Origin: Mesorhizobium norvegicum
Lineage (GTDB): Bacteria; Pseudomonadota; Alphaproteobacteria; Rhizobiales; Rhizobiaceae
DNA: 64,000 nucleotides
Assembly: GCF_004919685.1 (NCBI RefSeq)
Contig: NZ_SMYZ01000003.1
Coordinates: 33,816-97,815 of the forward strand
Reading direction: 5' to 3'
Below the pieces are notes generated by a model. It had not been told where the DNA came from, did not search any database, and saw nothing but the letters and a program-made list of their open reading frames with translations. Position numbers and translations under genes: made by a program. Shown here one piece after another: positions 36,360-45,076 of the stretch. Positions within the stretch are counted from its first letter, which is position 1. Every line of letters starts with the position of its first letter.

Positions 36360-37295
36360 TTAGGCCGGCCGGGCGCCAAACTTGTCGCGGAACTCATTGT
36401 AGAGATCGCGGCGCCAGCGCCGGCCATGGACATAGCCGTGCATCAGCTCCGGCAGCGAGTAGCCGAGCGCTTTCGACTCGCGATTGGCCATGTAGCCCTT
36501 GAATGCCTCCGGTATCCGACCTCTGAGGATATCGGCGATGATCTGCCGCGAGATCATGTAGGGCGGAATGTGCGGGTAGGCGCGGGCAATGTGCGGGTGT
36601 TTGTCCATCAGATTCGCATAGGCCTCGACATAGCCGTCACGGCGGCCCGAAATCGAGTTTTCCGAATTGTATTTCGTCCAATCGATGTCCTCGGACAAGC
36701 GCGCGCCATGGCGGCGAGCAAGCCGCAGCAGCAATTCCCGGTCCTGCATCCGGGTGATGTCGCTGTCGTAGCCGCCAATGCCCAGCAGGGCCTCGCGGCG
36801 GGCGGTTATCGCGGAGCCGGCAATGAAGATCGTCTGCGCGACCAGCGTCCGCTCCAGCATCGTCGGGCTCACAAATGCATCGCGGTTGACGCAGTTGGTG
36901 GCGCGATTGCCCTTCAAGGAGACAAACGAGCTGATCAGCACCTGAAGTGCGGGATTGTCATCGAACCAGGCCAGGGTCCGTTCAAGCCGGTGCGGCAGGT
37001 AGACGTCGTCGGAATCAAGGAAGGTCACCACCGGCGCCCGTGCGCGCTCGATGCCGGCATTCCTGGCGGCGTTGGCGCCTCGCCATTTTGCGCCGACATA
37101 GATCAGCCGCGGATCCTGGATGCGCGCCAGCGCCGCCTCGGTTCCATCGGTCGAGCCATCGTCGACGACAATATGCTCGAACCTGGGCATGCCCTGGGAC
37201 AGCACGCTTTCCACGGCGCGCAACACTGTTTCGCGCCGGTTGTGGGTCGGCGTTATGACCGTGATGAGAGGTGTGTCTTCGATGATCCCGGCCAT
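36360..37295 (-). CDS. Family 2 glycosyltransferase
   Basis: A 311-residue GT-A glycosyltransferase. The nucleotide-sugar binding segment is VVDDGSTDGTEA (about 44-55) and the DxD-type motif is FLDSDDVYLP near 93. No membrane helix is evident, so it works at the inner face of the membrane or in the cytoplasm, probably on surface polysaccharide. No other polysaccharide genes are nearby, so donor and acceptor cannot be inferred. Confidence 0.9.
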   Translation of the reverse strand: MAGIIEDTPLITVITPTHNRRETVLRAVESVLSQGMPRFEHIVVDDGSTDGTEAALARIQDPRLIYVGAKWRGANAARNAGIERARAPVVTFLDSDDVYLPHRLERTLAWFDDNPALQVLISSFVSLKGNRATNCVNRDAFVSPTMLERTLVAQTIFIAGSAITARREALLGIGGYDSDITRMQDRELLLRLARRHGARLSEDIDWTKYNSENSISGRRDGYVEAYANLMDKHPHIARAYPHIPPYMISRQIIADILRGRIPEAFKGYMANRESKALGYSLPELMHGYVHGRRWRRDLYNEFRDKFGARPA

Positions 37296-37660
37296 GTCGT
37301 GTCAGCTGTTTCCTGCGCAGGACTGCGCGTCTATCCAGGATTTTTCGATTTTCAGAACGGTCGAATGGATCGGACTTTTCCTTTCCGGTCATCATCTTCG
37401 ACGCGACGCTACAAAAAACAGCTGCCCATGTCACCCACCGTGCCGGTACTCAACCCGTGCGAGATAACGAATTCCGTCGTTAGCGTTCCAATTGCAACAG
37501 CATTACCGCGCAGAGCACTTGCGAATCACCATGGAAGCGACCCGCCGTGACAAGATAGCATGTATTCCATTACCTCAGACGTAATCGCTTCGCGCTCGAC
37601 GTTTGGTCAGATTGCCCTTGCGAGGCCGGTAACTCGGCTTTGATGACAAGGAGTAAAGTC
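37296..37660. other. Gene-free region between glycosyltransferase and DUF1330 genes
   Basis: This 365-bp region is divergent, with both flanking genes reading away from it. It is somewhat AT-richer than its neighbours. Only a small dyad, ATTACCTCAGACGTAAT at about 37570-37586, and a strong AAGGAG site before the DUF1330 gene were noted. Promoters are presumed but could not be placed with confidence. Confidence 0.45.
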
Positions 37661-37981
37661 ATGACCGCCTACGCCGTTGCCCACATGCGCCATGCCACGA
37701 TGGGTCCGCAGATCGTCGAATATCTGCACAAGATCGATGCCACGCTGGAACCTTTCGGCGGCCGTTTTCTGATTCATGGCGGCGATGTGGAAGTGGTCGA
37801 GAACGACTGGCCGGGCCATCTGATCATCATCGAATTTCCCGACAGGCAGCATGCGCGCGGCTGGTACAATTCGCCAGCCTACCAGGCGATACTGGCGCTG
37901 CGCACGGATAATTCGGTGTCCGACGTGGTGTTCGCCGACGGCGTCGAACATCCGCACAAGGCAACGGATGTTCTGGAATAG
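37661..37981 (+). CDS. DUF1330-family small protein
   Basis: A 106-residue ferredoxin-fold (dimeric alpha/beta-barrel) protein of the DUF1330 family (TAYAVAHMRHATMGPQIVEYL, IIIEFPDRQHARGWYNSPAYQ). Similar proteins are of unknown or EthD-like function. The start at 37661 has an AAGGAG site eight bases upstream and is preferred over an ATG at 37640. Its 3' end faces metW, which converges. Confidence 0.9.
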   Translation: MTAYAVAHMRHATMGPQIVEYLHKIDATLEPFGGRFLIHGGDVEVVENDWPGHLIIIEFPDRQHARGWYNSPAYQAILALRTDNSVSDVVFADGVEHPHKATDVLE

Positions 37982-37991
37982 CGGGCGGCTG

Positions 37992-38606
37992 CTACCGCTT
38001 CAGCAAGAACACGGCCTGCTGGCCGAAGAAATTCCAGAACCACCATGGCATCGACAGGCCGATCTTCTGGCCATTGGCGTCGAGCGCGGTCGCTTTTTCC
38101 ACGGTCGCGCCAAGCTCGTCGCACAGATTGACGAAGTCGCGGATGGTGCAGAAGTGGATGTTGGGCGTGTCATACCAGGAATAGGGCAGGTCCTTGGTCA
38201 CCGGCATGCGGCCCTGGATGAACAGCGACAGGCGCACCCGCCAATGGCCGAAATTGGGGAAGGAGACGATGGCGCGGTTGCCGATCCTGAGCAGTTCGTC
38301 GAGCACCAGCTTCGGGTTGCGGGTGGCCTGCAGCGTCTGCGACAGGACGACGAAGTCAAAACCCTTGTCGGGATAGAATTCGAGGTCCTTGTCGGCATCG
38401 CCCTGGATGACCGAGAGGCCGCGCGCCACGCATTCGTTGACGCCGCGCTGCGACAGCTCCAGTCCACGGCCGTCGACCTGCTTGGTGTCCTGCAGCAGCT
38501 CGAGCAGCGAGCCGTCGCCCGAGCCGACGTCGAGCACGCGGGACTGTGGCGGGATGAGGTTGGCGACGACCTCGAGGTCGACGCGCTGGTCGCGGTTGAC
38601 ACTCAT
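37992..38606 (-). CDS. metW: Methionine biosynthesis protein MetW
   Basis: A 204-residue SAM-methyltransferase-like protein. The glycine motif LDVGSGDGSLLE lies at 25-36, and the core matches MetW (GVNECVARGLSVIQGDADKDL, PNFGHWRVR). MetW is encoded with MetX in many proteobacteria and is needed for full homoserine O-acetyltransferase activity. It is downstream of metX in the same operon, so it is under the SAM-II riboswitch. The spacer holds a palindromic repeat. Confidence 0.95.
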   Translation of the reverse strand: MSVNRDQRVDLEVVANLIPPQSRVLDVGSGDGSLLELLQDTKQVDGRGLELSQRGVNECVARGLSVIQGDADKDLEFYPDKGFDFVVLSQTLQATRNPKLVLDELLRIGNRAIVSFPNFGHWRVRLSLFIQGRMPVTKDLPYSWYDTPNIHFCTIRDFVNLCDELGATVEKATALDANGQKIGLSMPWWFWNFFGQQAVFLLKR

Positions 38607-38624
38607 GGCTTCGCCTCCTGCCTG

Positions 38625-38672
38625 GCGCATGATCCCGATCCGAAAAGTCTGCAACTTTTCGGGGTCATGCGC
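38625..38672. repeat. 48-bp palindromic repeat between metX and metW
   Basis: GCGCATGA at 38625-38632 and TCATGCGC at 38665-38672 are the outer arms, with CCGAAAAGT and ACTTTTCGG as inner arms. It is related in its ends and inner GATCCCGA to the repeat at 4484-4553. The metX stop codon lies inside the arm. The hairpin may influence the metX:metW ratio. Confidence 0.85.
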
Positions 38673-39834
38673 TGAGCCCTCTCGCTCGGGCGGCCGAGCC
38701 GATGAAGCCGTTGATGGCGGCAAACAGTTCCGGCTCATCGAGCAGGAAGGCATCGTGGCCACGGTCAGTCTCGATCTCGACGAAGGATACCGACGCGCCG
38801 GCCGCGTTGAGCGCATGCACGATCGAGCGGCTCTCCTCGGTCGGAAACAGCCAGTCCGAGGTGAAGGACACCAGGCAGAAGCGGGTTTTGGTGCCGGCGA
38901 AGGCGTCGGCCAACCGGCCGCCATGGTCGGCGGCGAGGTCGAAATAGTCCATCGCCCGCGTCATGTAGAGGTAGGAATTGGCGTCGAAGCGATCGACGAA
39001 GGTCATGCCCTGGTGGCGCAGATAGCTTTCGATCTGGAAGTCGGCATCGAAGCCGAAGGTCAGCGCTTCGCGATCCTGCAGATTGCGGCCGAATTTCCTG
39101 TGCAGGGCGGCTTCCGACAGATAGGTGATGTGGGCGGCCATGCGCGCCACCGCCAGGCCCTTTTCCGGGCGTTTGCCTTGCTCGAAATATTTGCCGCCAT
39201 GCCAGTCCGGATCGGCCATGACAGCCTGCCGGCCGACCTCATGGAAGGCGATGTTTTGCGAGGAATGGCGCGCGCCGGTGGCGATCGGCAGCGCCGAGAA
39301 GACGCGCTCCGGATAACTCGACGCCCATTCCAGCACCTGCATGCCGCCCATCGAGCCGCCGAGCACGCAGAACAGTTTTTCGATGCCGAAATGGTCGATC
39401 AGCATCTGCTGTGCCCGCACCATGTCGCGGATGGTGATGATCGGCAGGTCGAGCCCATAAGGCTTGCCGGTGGCGGGGTTGGTCGAGGCCGGTCCGGTGG
39501 ACCCAAGACAACCGCCGATGACATTGGAGCAGATGACGAAGAAGCGGTTGGTGTCGATGATCTTGCCGGGGCCGATCAGCACTTCCCACCAGCCCGGCTT
39601 GCCGGTCACCGGATTGGTGCTGGCGACGTGCTGGTCGCCGGTCAGCGCATGGCAGACGAGGATGGCGTTGGAGCGGGCGTCGTTCAGCGTGCCGTAGGTC
39701 TGGTAGGCGATCTGGAACGGCGACAGCAGCGTGCCGGCATCCAGCTTGAGCGGCTTGTCGGAGCCAAAACGCAAAACCGGGCTCGACGGCTGGTCGGCCT
39801 CGTTGTTGGTTTTGCGGGCGCGCAGAACGGCCAT
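38665..39834 (-). CDS. metX: Homoserine O-acetyltransferase
   Basis: A 389-residue alpha/beta-hydrolase-fold enzyme that acetylates homoserine from acetyl-CoA, the committed step of methionine synthesis. The nucleophile motif GGSMGGMQ lies near 155 and the His of the triad in [11 protein letters not shown] near 355, while the N-terminal [13 protein letters not shown] is also typical. An ATG at 39843 is an alternative start. A SAM-II riboswitch and an intrinsic terminator lie upstream, so expression falls when SAM is abundant. metW follows. Confidence 0.96.
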   Translation of the reverse strand: MAVLRARKTNNEADQPSSPVLRFGSDKPLKLDAGTLLSPFQIAYQTYGTLNDARSNAILVCHALTGDQHVASTNPVTGKPGWWEVLIGPGKIIDTNRFFVICSNVIGGCLGSTGPASTNPATGKPYGLDLPIITIRDMVRAQQMLIDHFGIEKLFCVLGGSMGGMQVLEWASSYPERVFSALPIATGARHSSQNIAFHEVGRQAVMADPDWHGGKYFEQGKRPEKGLAVARMAAHITYLSEAALHRKFGRNLQDREALTFGFDADFQIESYLRHQGMTFVDRFDANSYLYMTRAMDYFDLAADHGGRLADAFAGTKTRFCLVSFTSDWLFPTEESRSIVHALNAAGASVSFVEIETDRGHDAFLLDEPELFAAINGFIGSAARARGLSA

Positions 39835-39912
39835 GACATCCATCTCACACTTTGAATCCACGGCACCGTGCTTTTCGAAAATCGATGCCGATGTCCGGCC
39901 GGCGCGGACAAC

Positions 39913-39944
39913 AAAAAACCGGCATTGCAGTCGCAAAGCCGGTT
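39913..39944 (-). terminator. Intrinsic terminator in the metX leader
   Basis: On the minus strand AACCGGC (39944-39938) pairs with GCCGGTT (39923-39917), and the stem extends through TTGC/GCAA. A run of six T follows directly (39918-39913). It lies 17 bp downstream of the SAM-II aptamer and about 80 bp upstream of metX, so it can act as the expression platform. Confidence 0.85.
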
Positions 39945-39960
39945 ACAGGATGCAAACGGC

Positions 39961-40013
39961 CCTTTAGCAAGTTGTTTAACGTGGCTGCAAGCCGACCGGC
40001 CAAATCACCACGG
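39961..40013 (-). promoter_or_regulatory. SAM-II riboswitch of metXW
   Basis: The minus strand reads CCGTGGTGATTTGGCCGG at its 5' end, then CTTGCAGCCACG and GTTAAACAAC, and ends CTTGCTAAAGG. This matches the SAM-II aptamer (metA/metX motif of alphaproteobacteria) in the P1 stem CGTGG/CCACG, the conserved TTAAACA and the pseudoknot GCTAAAG. Binding of S-adenosylmethionine lowers expression of the methionine genes downstream. Confidence 0.93.
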
Positions 40014-40158
40014 AAGTTCGCACCTCTTCTAGGACCGTGGCGCGCCGGCGTCAACGGCCCGCCTTGGTGCAGAGGCTGTCACCTCTCGACATTGCGGGCC
40101 ACGGCTTGTATTTCCGCTGCGGCTTCCCTCAGGAAGCGTTCTCGACGGATTTTGCGAT

Positions 40159-41268
40159 ATGAACCAGACACCGGACAAGGCACGTCCAACCCCGCGCGCG
40201 GGCATCATGGACATCGACGCCTATGTGCCCGGCAAGAGCACGGCGCCTGCCGGCGTCGCCAAGGTCTACAAGCTGTCCTCGAACGAGAATCCGCTCGGTC
40301 CCTCGCCAAAGGCGATCGAAGCCGCGCGCGAGATTGCCGGCAAGCTCGACATCTATCCCGACGGCACCGCCAGGCGGTTGCGCGAAGCGATCGCCGAGGT
40401 GCATGGCCTCAACCCAGCCAACATCATCTGCTCCAACGGTTCCGACGAGATCCTCGGCCTGCTGGCGCAGACCTATCTGGCGCCCGGCGACGAGGCCGTC
40501 ATCACCGAACACGCCTTCATGGTCTACAAGATCTACATCCAGTCGGCTGGCGCCGTTCCGGTGACGATCAAGGAAAGAGACGAGCGCGCCGATATCGACG
40601 CCATCCTGGCCGCCGTCACGCCGCGCACCAAGATCGTGTTCCTGGCCAATCCCAACAACCCGACCGGCACCTATGTGCCGTTCCAGGAGGTGCGCCGGCT
40701 GCATGCCGGCCTGCCCAGGCACGTGCTTCTGGTGCTCGACGCGGCCTATGCCGAATATGTCCGCCGCAACGACTATGAAGCCGGCATCGAACTGGTCGGC
40801 AGCGCCGAGAACGTGGTGATGACCCGCACCTTCTCCAAGATCGGCCTTGGCGGGGCGCGGATCGGCTGGATGTATGCGCCGATGCATATCGTCGACGCCA
40901 TCAACCGCGTGCGGGGGCCCTTCAATGTCAATGCGACGGCGATCGAGGCCGGCATCGCCGCGATCCGCGACCGCGCCCATGTCGAGCGCAGCGTGGCGCA
41001 TAACGAGACCTGGCTGACCTGGCTGAGCGAACAGATGATCGGGCTCGGGTTGCGGGTGACGCCCAGCGTCGGCAATTTCATCCTCATTCATTTTCCCGAG
41101 GACCAGAAACATTCCGCAGCGGCGGCGGACGACTATCTGACAGCGCGCGGCTATATATTGCGGCGCGTTTCCGGCTACGGCTTTCCCAACGCGCTGCGCA
41201 TGACCGTCGGCACCGAAGAGGCCAATCGCGGCGTTGTCGCCGCTCTCACGACATTCCTGAAAAGCTAG
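40159..41268 (+). CDS. hisC: Histidinol-phosphate aminotransferase
   Basis: This 369-residue PLP fold-type I aminotransferase acts on imidazole acetol phosphate in histidine synthesis. In alphaproteobacteria it may also act on aromatic 2-oxoacids. The Schiff-base Lys lies in [14 protein letters not shown] near 227, and PLP contacts are seen in [12 protein letters not shown] and [12 protein letters not shown]. It is divergent from metXW and six bases upstream of tyrC, which supports an aromatic amino-acid role. Confidence 0.95.
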   Translation: MNQTPDKARPTPRAGIMDIDAYVPGKSTAPAGVAKVYKLSSNENPLGPSPKAIEAAREIAGKLDIYPDGTARRLREAIAEVHGLNPANIICSNGSDEILGLLAQTYLAPGDEAVITEHAFMVYKIYIQSAGAVPVTIKERDERADIDAILAAVTPRTKIVFLANPNNPTGTYVPFQEVRRLHAGLPRHVLLVLDAAYAEYVRRNDYEAGIELVGSAENVVMTRTFSKIGLGGARIGWMYAPMHIVDAINRVRGPFNVNATAIEAGIAAIRDRAHVERSVAHNETWLTWLSEQMIGLGLRVTPSVGNFILIHFPEDQKHSAAAADDYLTARGYILRRVSGYGFPNALRMTVGTEEANRGVVAALTTFLKS

Positions 41269-41274
41269 AACACC

Positions 41275-42210
41275 ATGACATCACCGATGTTTGAAAAGAT
41301 CGCGCTGGTCGGCATCGGCCTGATCGGCTCGTCGCTGGCCCGCGTCATCCGCCGTGAGGGTCTGGCCCGTCACGTCGCCATCTCGACCCGCAGTGCCGCG
41401 ACGCTGGCGCGGGCTGAGCAGCTTGGGCTGGGTGATTCCTACACCACGGATGCGAGAGAAGCGGTCCGCGATGCCGATCTGGTCATCGTCTCGGTGCCGG
41501 TCGGCTCATCCGGCGCGGTGGCCGAAGAAATCGCGCCGGCGCTGAAGAAGGGCGCGATCCTCACCGATGTCGGCTCGACCAAGGCCTCTGTCATCGCGCA
41601 GATGCAGCCTTATGTGCCAGCCGGCGTCCATTTCATTCCCGGCCACCCGCTGGCGGGTACGGAAAAATCCGGCCCGGATGCCGGTTTCGCCGACCTGTTC
41701 GACAATCGCTGGTGCATCTTCACGCCGTTGCCCGACACCGACCCGGACGCGCTGGAGAGGCTGTCGGAATTCTGGCGCCGCTGCGGCGCCAACATCGACA
41801 CCATGGATCCCCAGCATCACGACATGACGCTGGCCATCGTCTCGCATTTGCCGCACATCATCGCCTACAACATCGTCGGCACCGCCGATGACCTGCAGTC
41901 GGTGACCAAATCCGAAGTGATCAAATATTCGGCTTCGGGCTTCCGCGACTTCACCCGCCTTGCCGCCTCCGACCCGACCATGTGGCGGGATGTATGCCTG
42001 CACAACAAGGATGCCATCCTCGAAATGCTGGCGCGGTTCTCGGAAGATCTGGCGTCGCTGCAACGCGCGATCCGCTGGGGTGACGGCGAAAAACTCTTCG
42101 ATCTGTTCACCCGCACCCGCGCCGTGCGCCGCTCGATCATCGAGGCCGGCCAGGACATCGACGTGCCGGATTTTGGCCGCCAGGCGGTCGAACACCCTAA
42201 AGGGAGCTGA
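41275..42210 (+). CDS. tyrC: Prephenate/arogenate dehydrogenase
   Basis: A 311-residue NAD(P)-dependent dehydrogenase converting prephenate or arogenate in tyrosine synthesis. The Rossmann motif is ALVGIGLIGSSLAR (9-22), followed by the catalytic His region FIPGHPLAGTEKSGPDAG. It forms an operon with hisC. Prephenate or arogenate specificity cannot be read from sequence alone. Its stop codon lies in the left arm of a 138-bp inverted repeat. Confidence 0.94.
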   Translation: MTSPMFEKIALVGIGLIGSSLARVIRREGLARHVAISTRSAATLARAEQLGLGDSYTTDAREAVRDADLVIVSVPVGSSGAVAEEIAPALKKGAILTDVGSTKASVIAQMQPYVPAGVHFIPGHPLAGTEKSGPDAGFADLFDNRWCIFTPLPDTDPDALERLSEFWRRCGANIDTMDPQHHDMTLAIVSHLPHIIAYNIVGTADDLQSVTKSEVIKYSASGFRDFTRLAASDPTMWRDVCLHNKDAILEMLARFSEDLASLQRAIRWGDGEKLFDLFTRTRAVRRSIIEAGQDIDVPDFGRQAVEHPKGS

Positions 42211-42339
42211 CATTCAGATGAGGCCGGCCTGCAAATGGCTGATACCTGCGCTTCCGGTGCTCACGTACTTCAAGTACGCTCCGCTCCGGTTCTCGGTATC
42301 AGCCATTTTCGACTCGGCCTGACCTGAATCTCAGCTCCC
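42202..42339. repeat. 138-bp imperfect inverted repeat between tyrC and a PfkB kinase gene
   Basis: Outer arms are GGGAGCTGA (42202-42210) and TCAGCTCCC (42331-42339), with long inner arms such as AAATGGCTGATACC against GGTATCAGCCATTT and a central dyad GTACTTCAAGTAC. It fills the convergent gap exactly: the tyrC stop ends in the left arm, and the kinase stop begins right after the right arm. It may serve as a bidirectional terminator. Confidence 0.9.
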
Positions 42340-43275
42340 TTATCCTTTTTGGGATGTCGGCCAGGTCGCGGCAACCATGGCCAAAGTCTCGCCGCGGTCC
42401 GGGGCACCGAGCCTGCCGCCGAAGCGCAGGCATTTGAGCGCGGCGGCCGCACTGGCAAAGCGCAAAGCCTGCTCGACCGGCATGGCTTCCGCCAGCCCGA
42501 CGGCGAAGGCGCCGTGAAAGACATCGCCGGCGGCGAGCGTATCCACCGCCTTGATTCTCGGCGCCGCGACGTGGCGCACACAGCCTGCGGAACGGTCGTG
42601 CCACCAACTCCCCGCCGCGCCGCCGGTCACCGCGACAAAGGCGTCGGTGCGGCTGGCGAGATCGGCGCAAGCCGTTTCCGGATCGAGCGGCTGGCCGCAG
42701 ACAATGCGCGCCGCTGGCTCCGAAGCGACGATGTGCGTGGCGAGCGGCAACAGACGTTCCAGGACCTCCAGCGGTGCGGTGTCGGCATCGAGGATCGCCG
42801 GACGGCCGCCGGCACGCGCGGCCTTCAGGGCAAGTGCCGCCGCACCCGGCCAGCGGACATCGACCAGCACGGCGTCGAATGCCATGAGGTCGGCGACCGG
42901 CAAGGCTTCGGGATCGGCCTGGGCAAGCCTGTCATAGAAAGGCACGATGATGCGCTCGCCATGCGCGTCGACCAGGATCGAGGCCAGCGCCGAGCGGGCG
43001 CCGCTGACGCGGCGCACAAAGGTGCAATCGACGCCTTCGGCCTCGATGCCGGCGATGAGCTGGTCGGCGACGGCATCGTCGCCGACACTCGCCCATAGCG
43101 ATACCTCGGCGCCCAGGCGGTGGGCGGCACAGGCAGCGCTCGTGGCCATGCCCGAGGCGATCTGGACGCCGTCGGAGGCGATGAACTTGCCCTGATGCAC
43201 GGGCAGTGTCTCGACACGCAGGATGGTGTCCAGGGTCAGGGCGCCAACATTCAGCAACCTCACGGGTCTTGCCAT
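42340..43275 (-). CDS. PfkB-family sugar/nucleoside kinase
   Basis: A 311-residue ribokinase-superfamily kinase with the N-terminal glycine motif FIASDGVQIASGMATSAACAA (read in parts, e.g. GVQIASGMATSAACAAH) and the C-terminal catalytic signature DTLAAGDVFHGAFAVG near 240, where the Asp is the catalytic base. Ribokinase, fructokinase or adenosine-type specificity is not readable. The start at 43275 (MARPVRLLNVG) lies eight bases downstream of the DUF2125 stop, so the two are probably co-transcribed. Confidence 0.9.
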   Translation of the reverse strand: MARPVRLLNVGALTLDTILRVETLPVHQGKFIASDGVQIASGMATSAACAAHRLGAEVSLWASVGDDAVADQLIAGIEAEGVDCTFVRRVSGARSALASILVDAHGERIIVPFYDRLAQADPEALPVADLMAFDAVLVDVRWPGAAALALKAARAGGRPAILDADTAPLEVLERLLPLATHIVASEPAARIVCGQPLDPETACADLASRTDAFVAVTGGAAGSWWHDRSAGCVRHVAAPRIKAVDTLAAGDVFHGAFAVGLAEAMPVEQALRFASAAAALKCLRFGGRLGAPDRGETLAMVAATWPTSQKG

Positions 43276-43282
43276 GGCAGCG

Positions 43283-44284
43283 CTATTCCACCGGCTTGAT
43301 CTTGCCCAGCGGAATGAAGCCGAGCGAGGCCTTGCCCTTGACCACCTTGAGCGGCATCGACGGTTCGTTGCCGAGCACCGCCAGGGCAGCAAAGCCCTGC
43401 TCGATCTGGCTTTTCTGCTCGGGTATGGCGGCGCCCAGGATGGCCGCCACCGCCTTCGGGTCCTTCAGCCTGATCATCAGATCGGCGTTGACCAGGCCCT
43501 CGGCATCGACCGAGAGCGGTCCCGAAACAGTGATGCGCGCCGTCCCCGACGACAGGTCGAGGTTGCGGATTTCGATCGCCTGGCCGCGCAGGCTCTTCAC
43601 CTGCGTGCCGATCAGCGCGACGCCGTTCCTCAGCGTGACGTCGCCGCTGGCGTCGAGCGCCGGCAGCACGCGCCCGCCAATCGCGTCAGGGTCGATCTCG
43701 AGATCGCCAAAACTGCCGACATAGTCGATATCGCCACCGTTCGGCTGCAACTGACCTGATGCCTTGCCGGCGCTGAACAGTTGCACCGGATCGGTGTCGT
43801 CGGCCGGATCGGTCTGGCCGGACAGGCCCTCCGCCTCCAGGGAAATCCTCTGCGGCAGCGGCCACCACAGTTTGACGTTGGCTTGCAGATTGTCCCAGTC
43901 GATCCACAGCGGCACCATGTCCGGAACGGAGGTCCTGAGCGGACCGCGCAGATTGGCAACCGGTGACAGAGGCTGGATGATCTGGGCGGCTGCGTTGAAG
44001 CTGCCGGCCGAAGCGGCGATGTTCCTGTCATCGTCCTCATAGGCCAGGTTGTCGCAGGAGACGGTAAAGCTCAGGGGATAGCCGCTGACCTGGAGGTTGG
44101 CGCAGCCGGCCTCGACGCCAGTCTTGTTGAGCGTGGCAACCGCCTTGTCGGCCTCGCTCCTCACCCGGTCAGCCAGATAGAACCAGCCGCCGCTGTAGAT
44201 GGCGAACAGCACGAGGACGAACGCAGCAAGCCAAAACAGGCGGCGGCGGTTGTTGCTCGGCTGGCGTTCGTCACTTGACGTCAT
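43283..44284 (-). CDS. DUF2125-domain membrane-anchored protein
   Basis: A 333-residue protein with one N-terminal membrane anchor (LFWLAAFVLVLFAIYSGGWF, about 15-35), followed by a long periplasmic domain of the DUF2125 family with repeated beta strands (SGYPLSFTVSCDNL, IRNLDLSSGTARITVSGPL). This resembles AsmA-like lipid-handling folds. The function is unknown. The start MTSSDERQP at 44284 is chosen because further upstream the frame lacks family character. Confidence 0.87.
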   Translation of the reverse strand: MTSSDERQPSNNRRRLFWLAAFVLVLFAIYSGGWFYLADRVRSEADKAVATLNKTGVEAGCANLQVSGYPLSFTVSCDNLAYEDDDRNIAASAGSFNAAAQIIQPLSPVANLRGPLRTSVPDMVPLWIDWDNLQANVKLWWPLPQRISLEAEGLSGQTDPADDTDPVQLFSAGKASGQLQPNGGDIDYVGSFGDLEIDPDAIGGRVLPALDASGDVTLRNGVALIGTQVKSLRGQAIEIRNLDLSSGTARITVSGPLSVDAEGLVNADLMIRLKDPKAVAAILGAAIPEQKSQIEQGFAALAVLGNEPSMPLKVVKGKASLGFIPLGKIKPVE

Positions 44285-44340
44285 GCTTTGGCTCTCGTTA
44301 ACGCATGGGTGTTGGACGGACAGTCGATTCCGCCAACAAC

Positions 44341-44373
44341 AGGTAGACAGAGACGAATAGGTAGACAGAGACG
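44341..44373. repeat. Short tandem repeat upstream of chaC
   Basis: AGGTAGACAGAGACG occurs at 44341-44355 and again at 44359-44373, with AAT between, making an 18-bp unit. It lies in the 150-bp divergent gap between the DUF2125 gene and the ChaC gene, about 60 bp upstream of the latter. Confidence 0.85.
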
Positions 44374-44433
44374 GGCGGAAAAAACACCGATTCCCTGTGG
44401 TGCTGCCACTCTTTTGCAATCAGGCGCGGCGAT

Positions 44434-44955
44434 ATGGGCGATTTTTGGGTGTTTGGCTATGGTTCGCTGATCTGGCGGCCGGGTTTCGCGCATGTCGAGA
44501 CCCAGCGCGCGCGCCTGCATGGCTACCGCCGCTCGCTCTGCGTCTATTCCTTCGTGCATCGCGGCACGCGTGAGCGACCCGGTCTGGTGCTCGGCCTCGA
44601 CCGCGGCGGCTCCTGCATCGGTCTGGCGTTCCGCGTTCCCGGCGGCTTGCGCGACGAGGTCATCGCCTATCTGCGCGAGCGTGAACTGGTCACCAACGTC
44701 TATCTCGAGCGCATGCTCAAAATTCGCCTCGACGGCGGTGGCACGGTCGATGCGGTAGCCTACATCGTCGACCGCCAGCACGAGCAATATGCCGGTGCGC
44801 TCGACGCGGCGGATGCGGCGGCCGTGGTGCGCGGCGCGGTCGGCCAGTCCGGCAACAACGAGGACTATGTGCTCAGCACGCTGGAGCATCTCAAGGCGCT
44901 GGGCATCCGCGACCACTGGCTGGAGGATGTCGCCAGGCAGGTCGCGCCTTTGTGA
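44434..44955 (+). CDS. Gamma-glutamylcyclotransferase (ChaC-like)
   Basis: A 173-residue ChaC-family enzyme that degrades glutathione to 5-oxoproline and Cys-Gly. The signature VFGYGSLIWRPGF lies at residues 6-18, with the conserved RRSLCVYSFVHRGT and the loop RPGLVLGLDRGG. The start at 44434 gives the normal short N-terminus. It is followed by the aldo/keto reductase gene on the same strand, 120 bp later. Confidence 0.94.
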   Translation: MGDFWVFGYGSLIWRPGFAHVETQRARLHGYRRSLCVYSFVHRGTRERPGLVLGLDRGGSCIGLAFRVPGGLRDEVIAYLRERELVTNVYLERMLKIRLDGGGTVDAVAYIVDRQHEQYAGALDAADAAAVVRGAVGQSGNNEDYVLSTLEHLKALGIRDHWLEDVARQVAPL

Positions 44956-45076
44956 AGCTGGCTCTGCGGAAAAAGGCGACCAGGCCTTTGACCTCGATCA
45001 GGCAAGACCTAGGTTAGGCTCAGAACCTCAGCCCGCAGGCGCCATTCGCCCGCCCCAATCATCCCGGAGATACGCC

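Noticed and set aside
38389..39855. Long plus-strand frame opposite metX and metW
   Set aside because: It lies antisense to two conserved enzymes and has no coherent family features.
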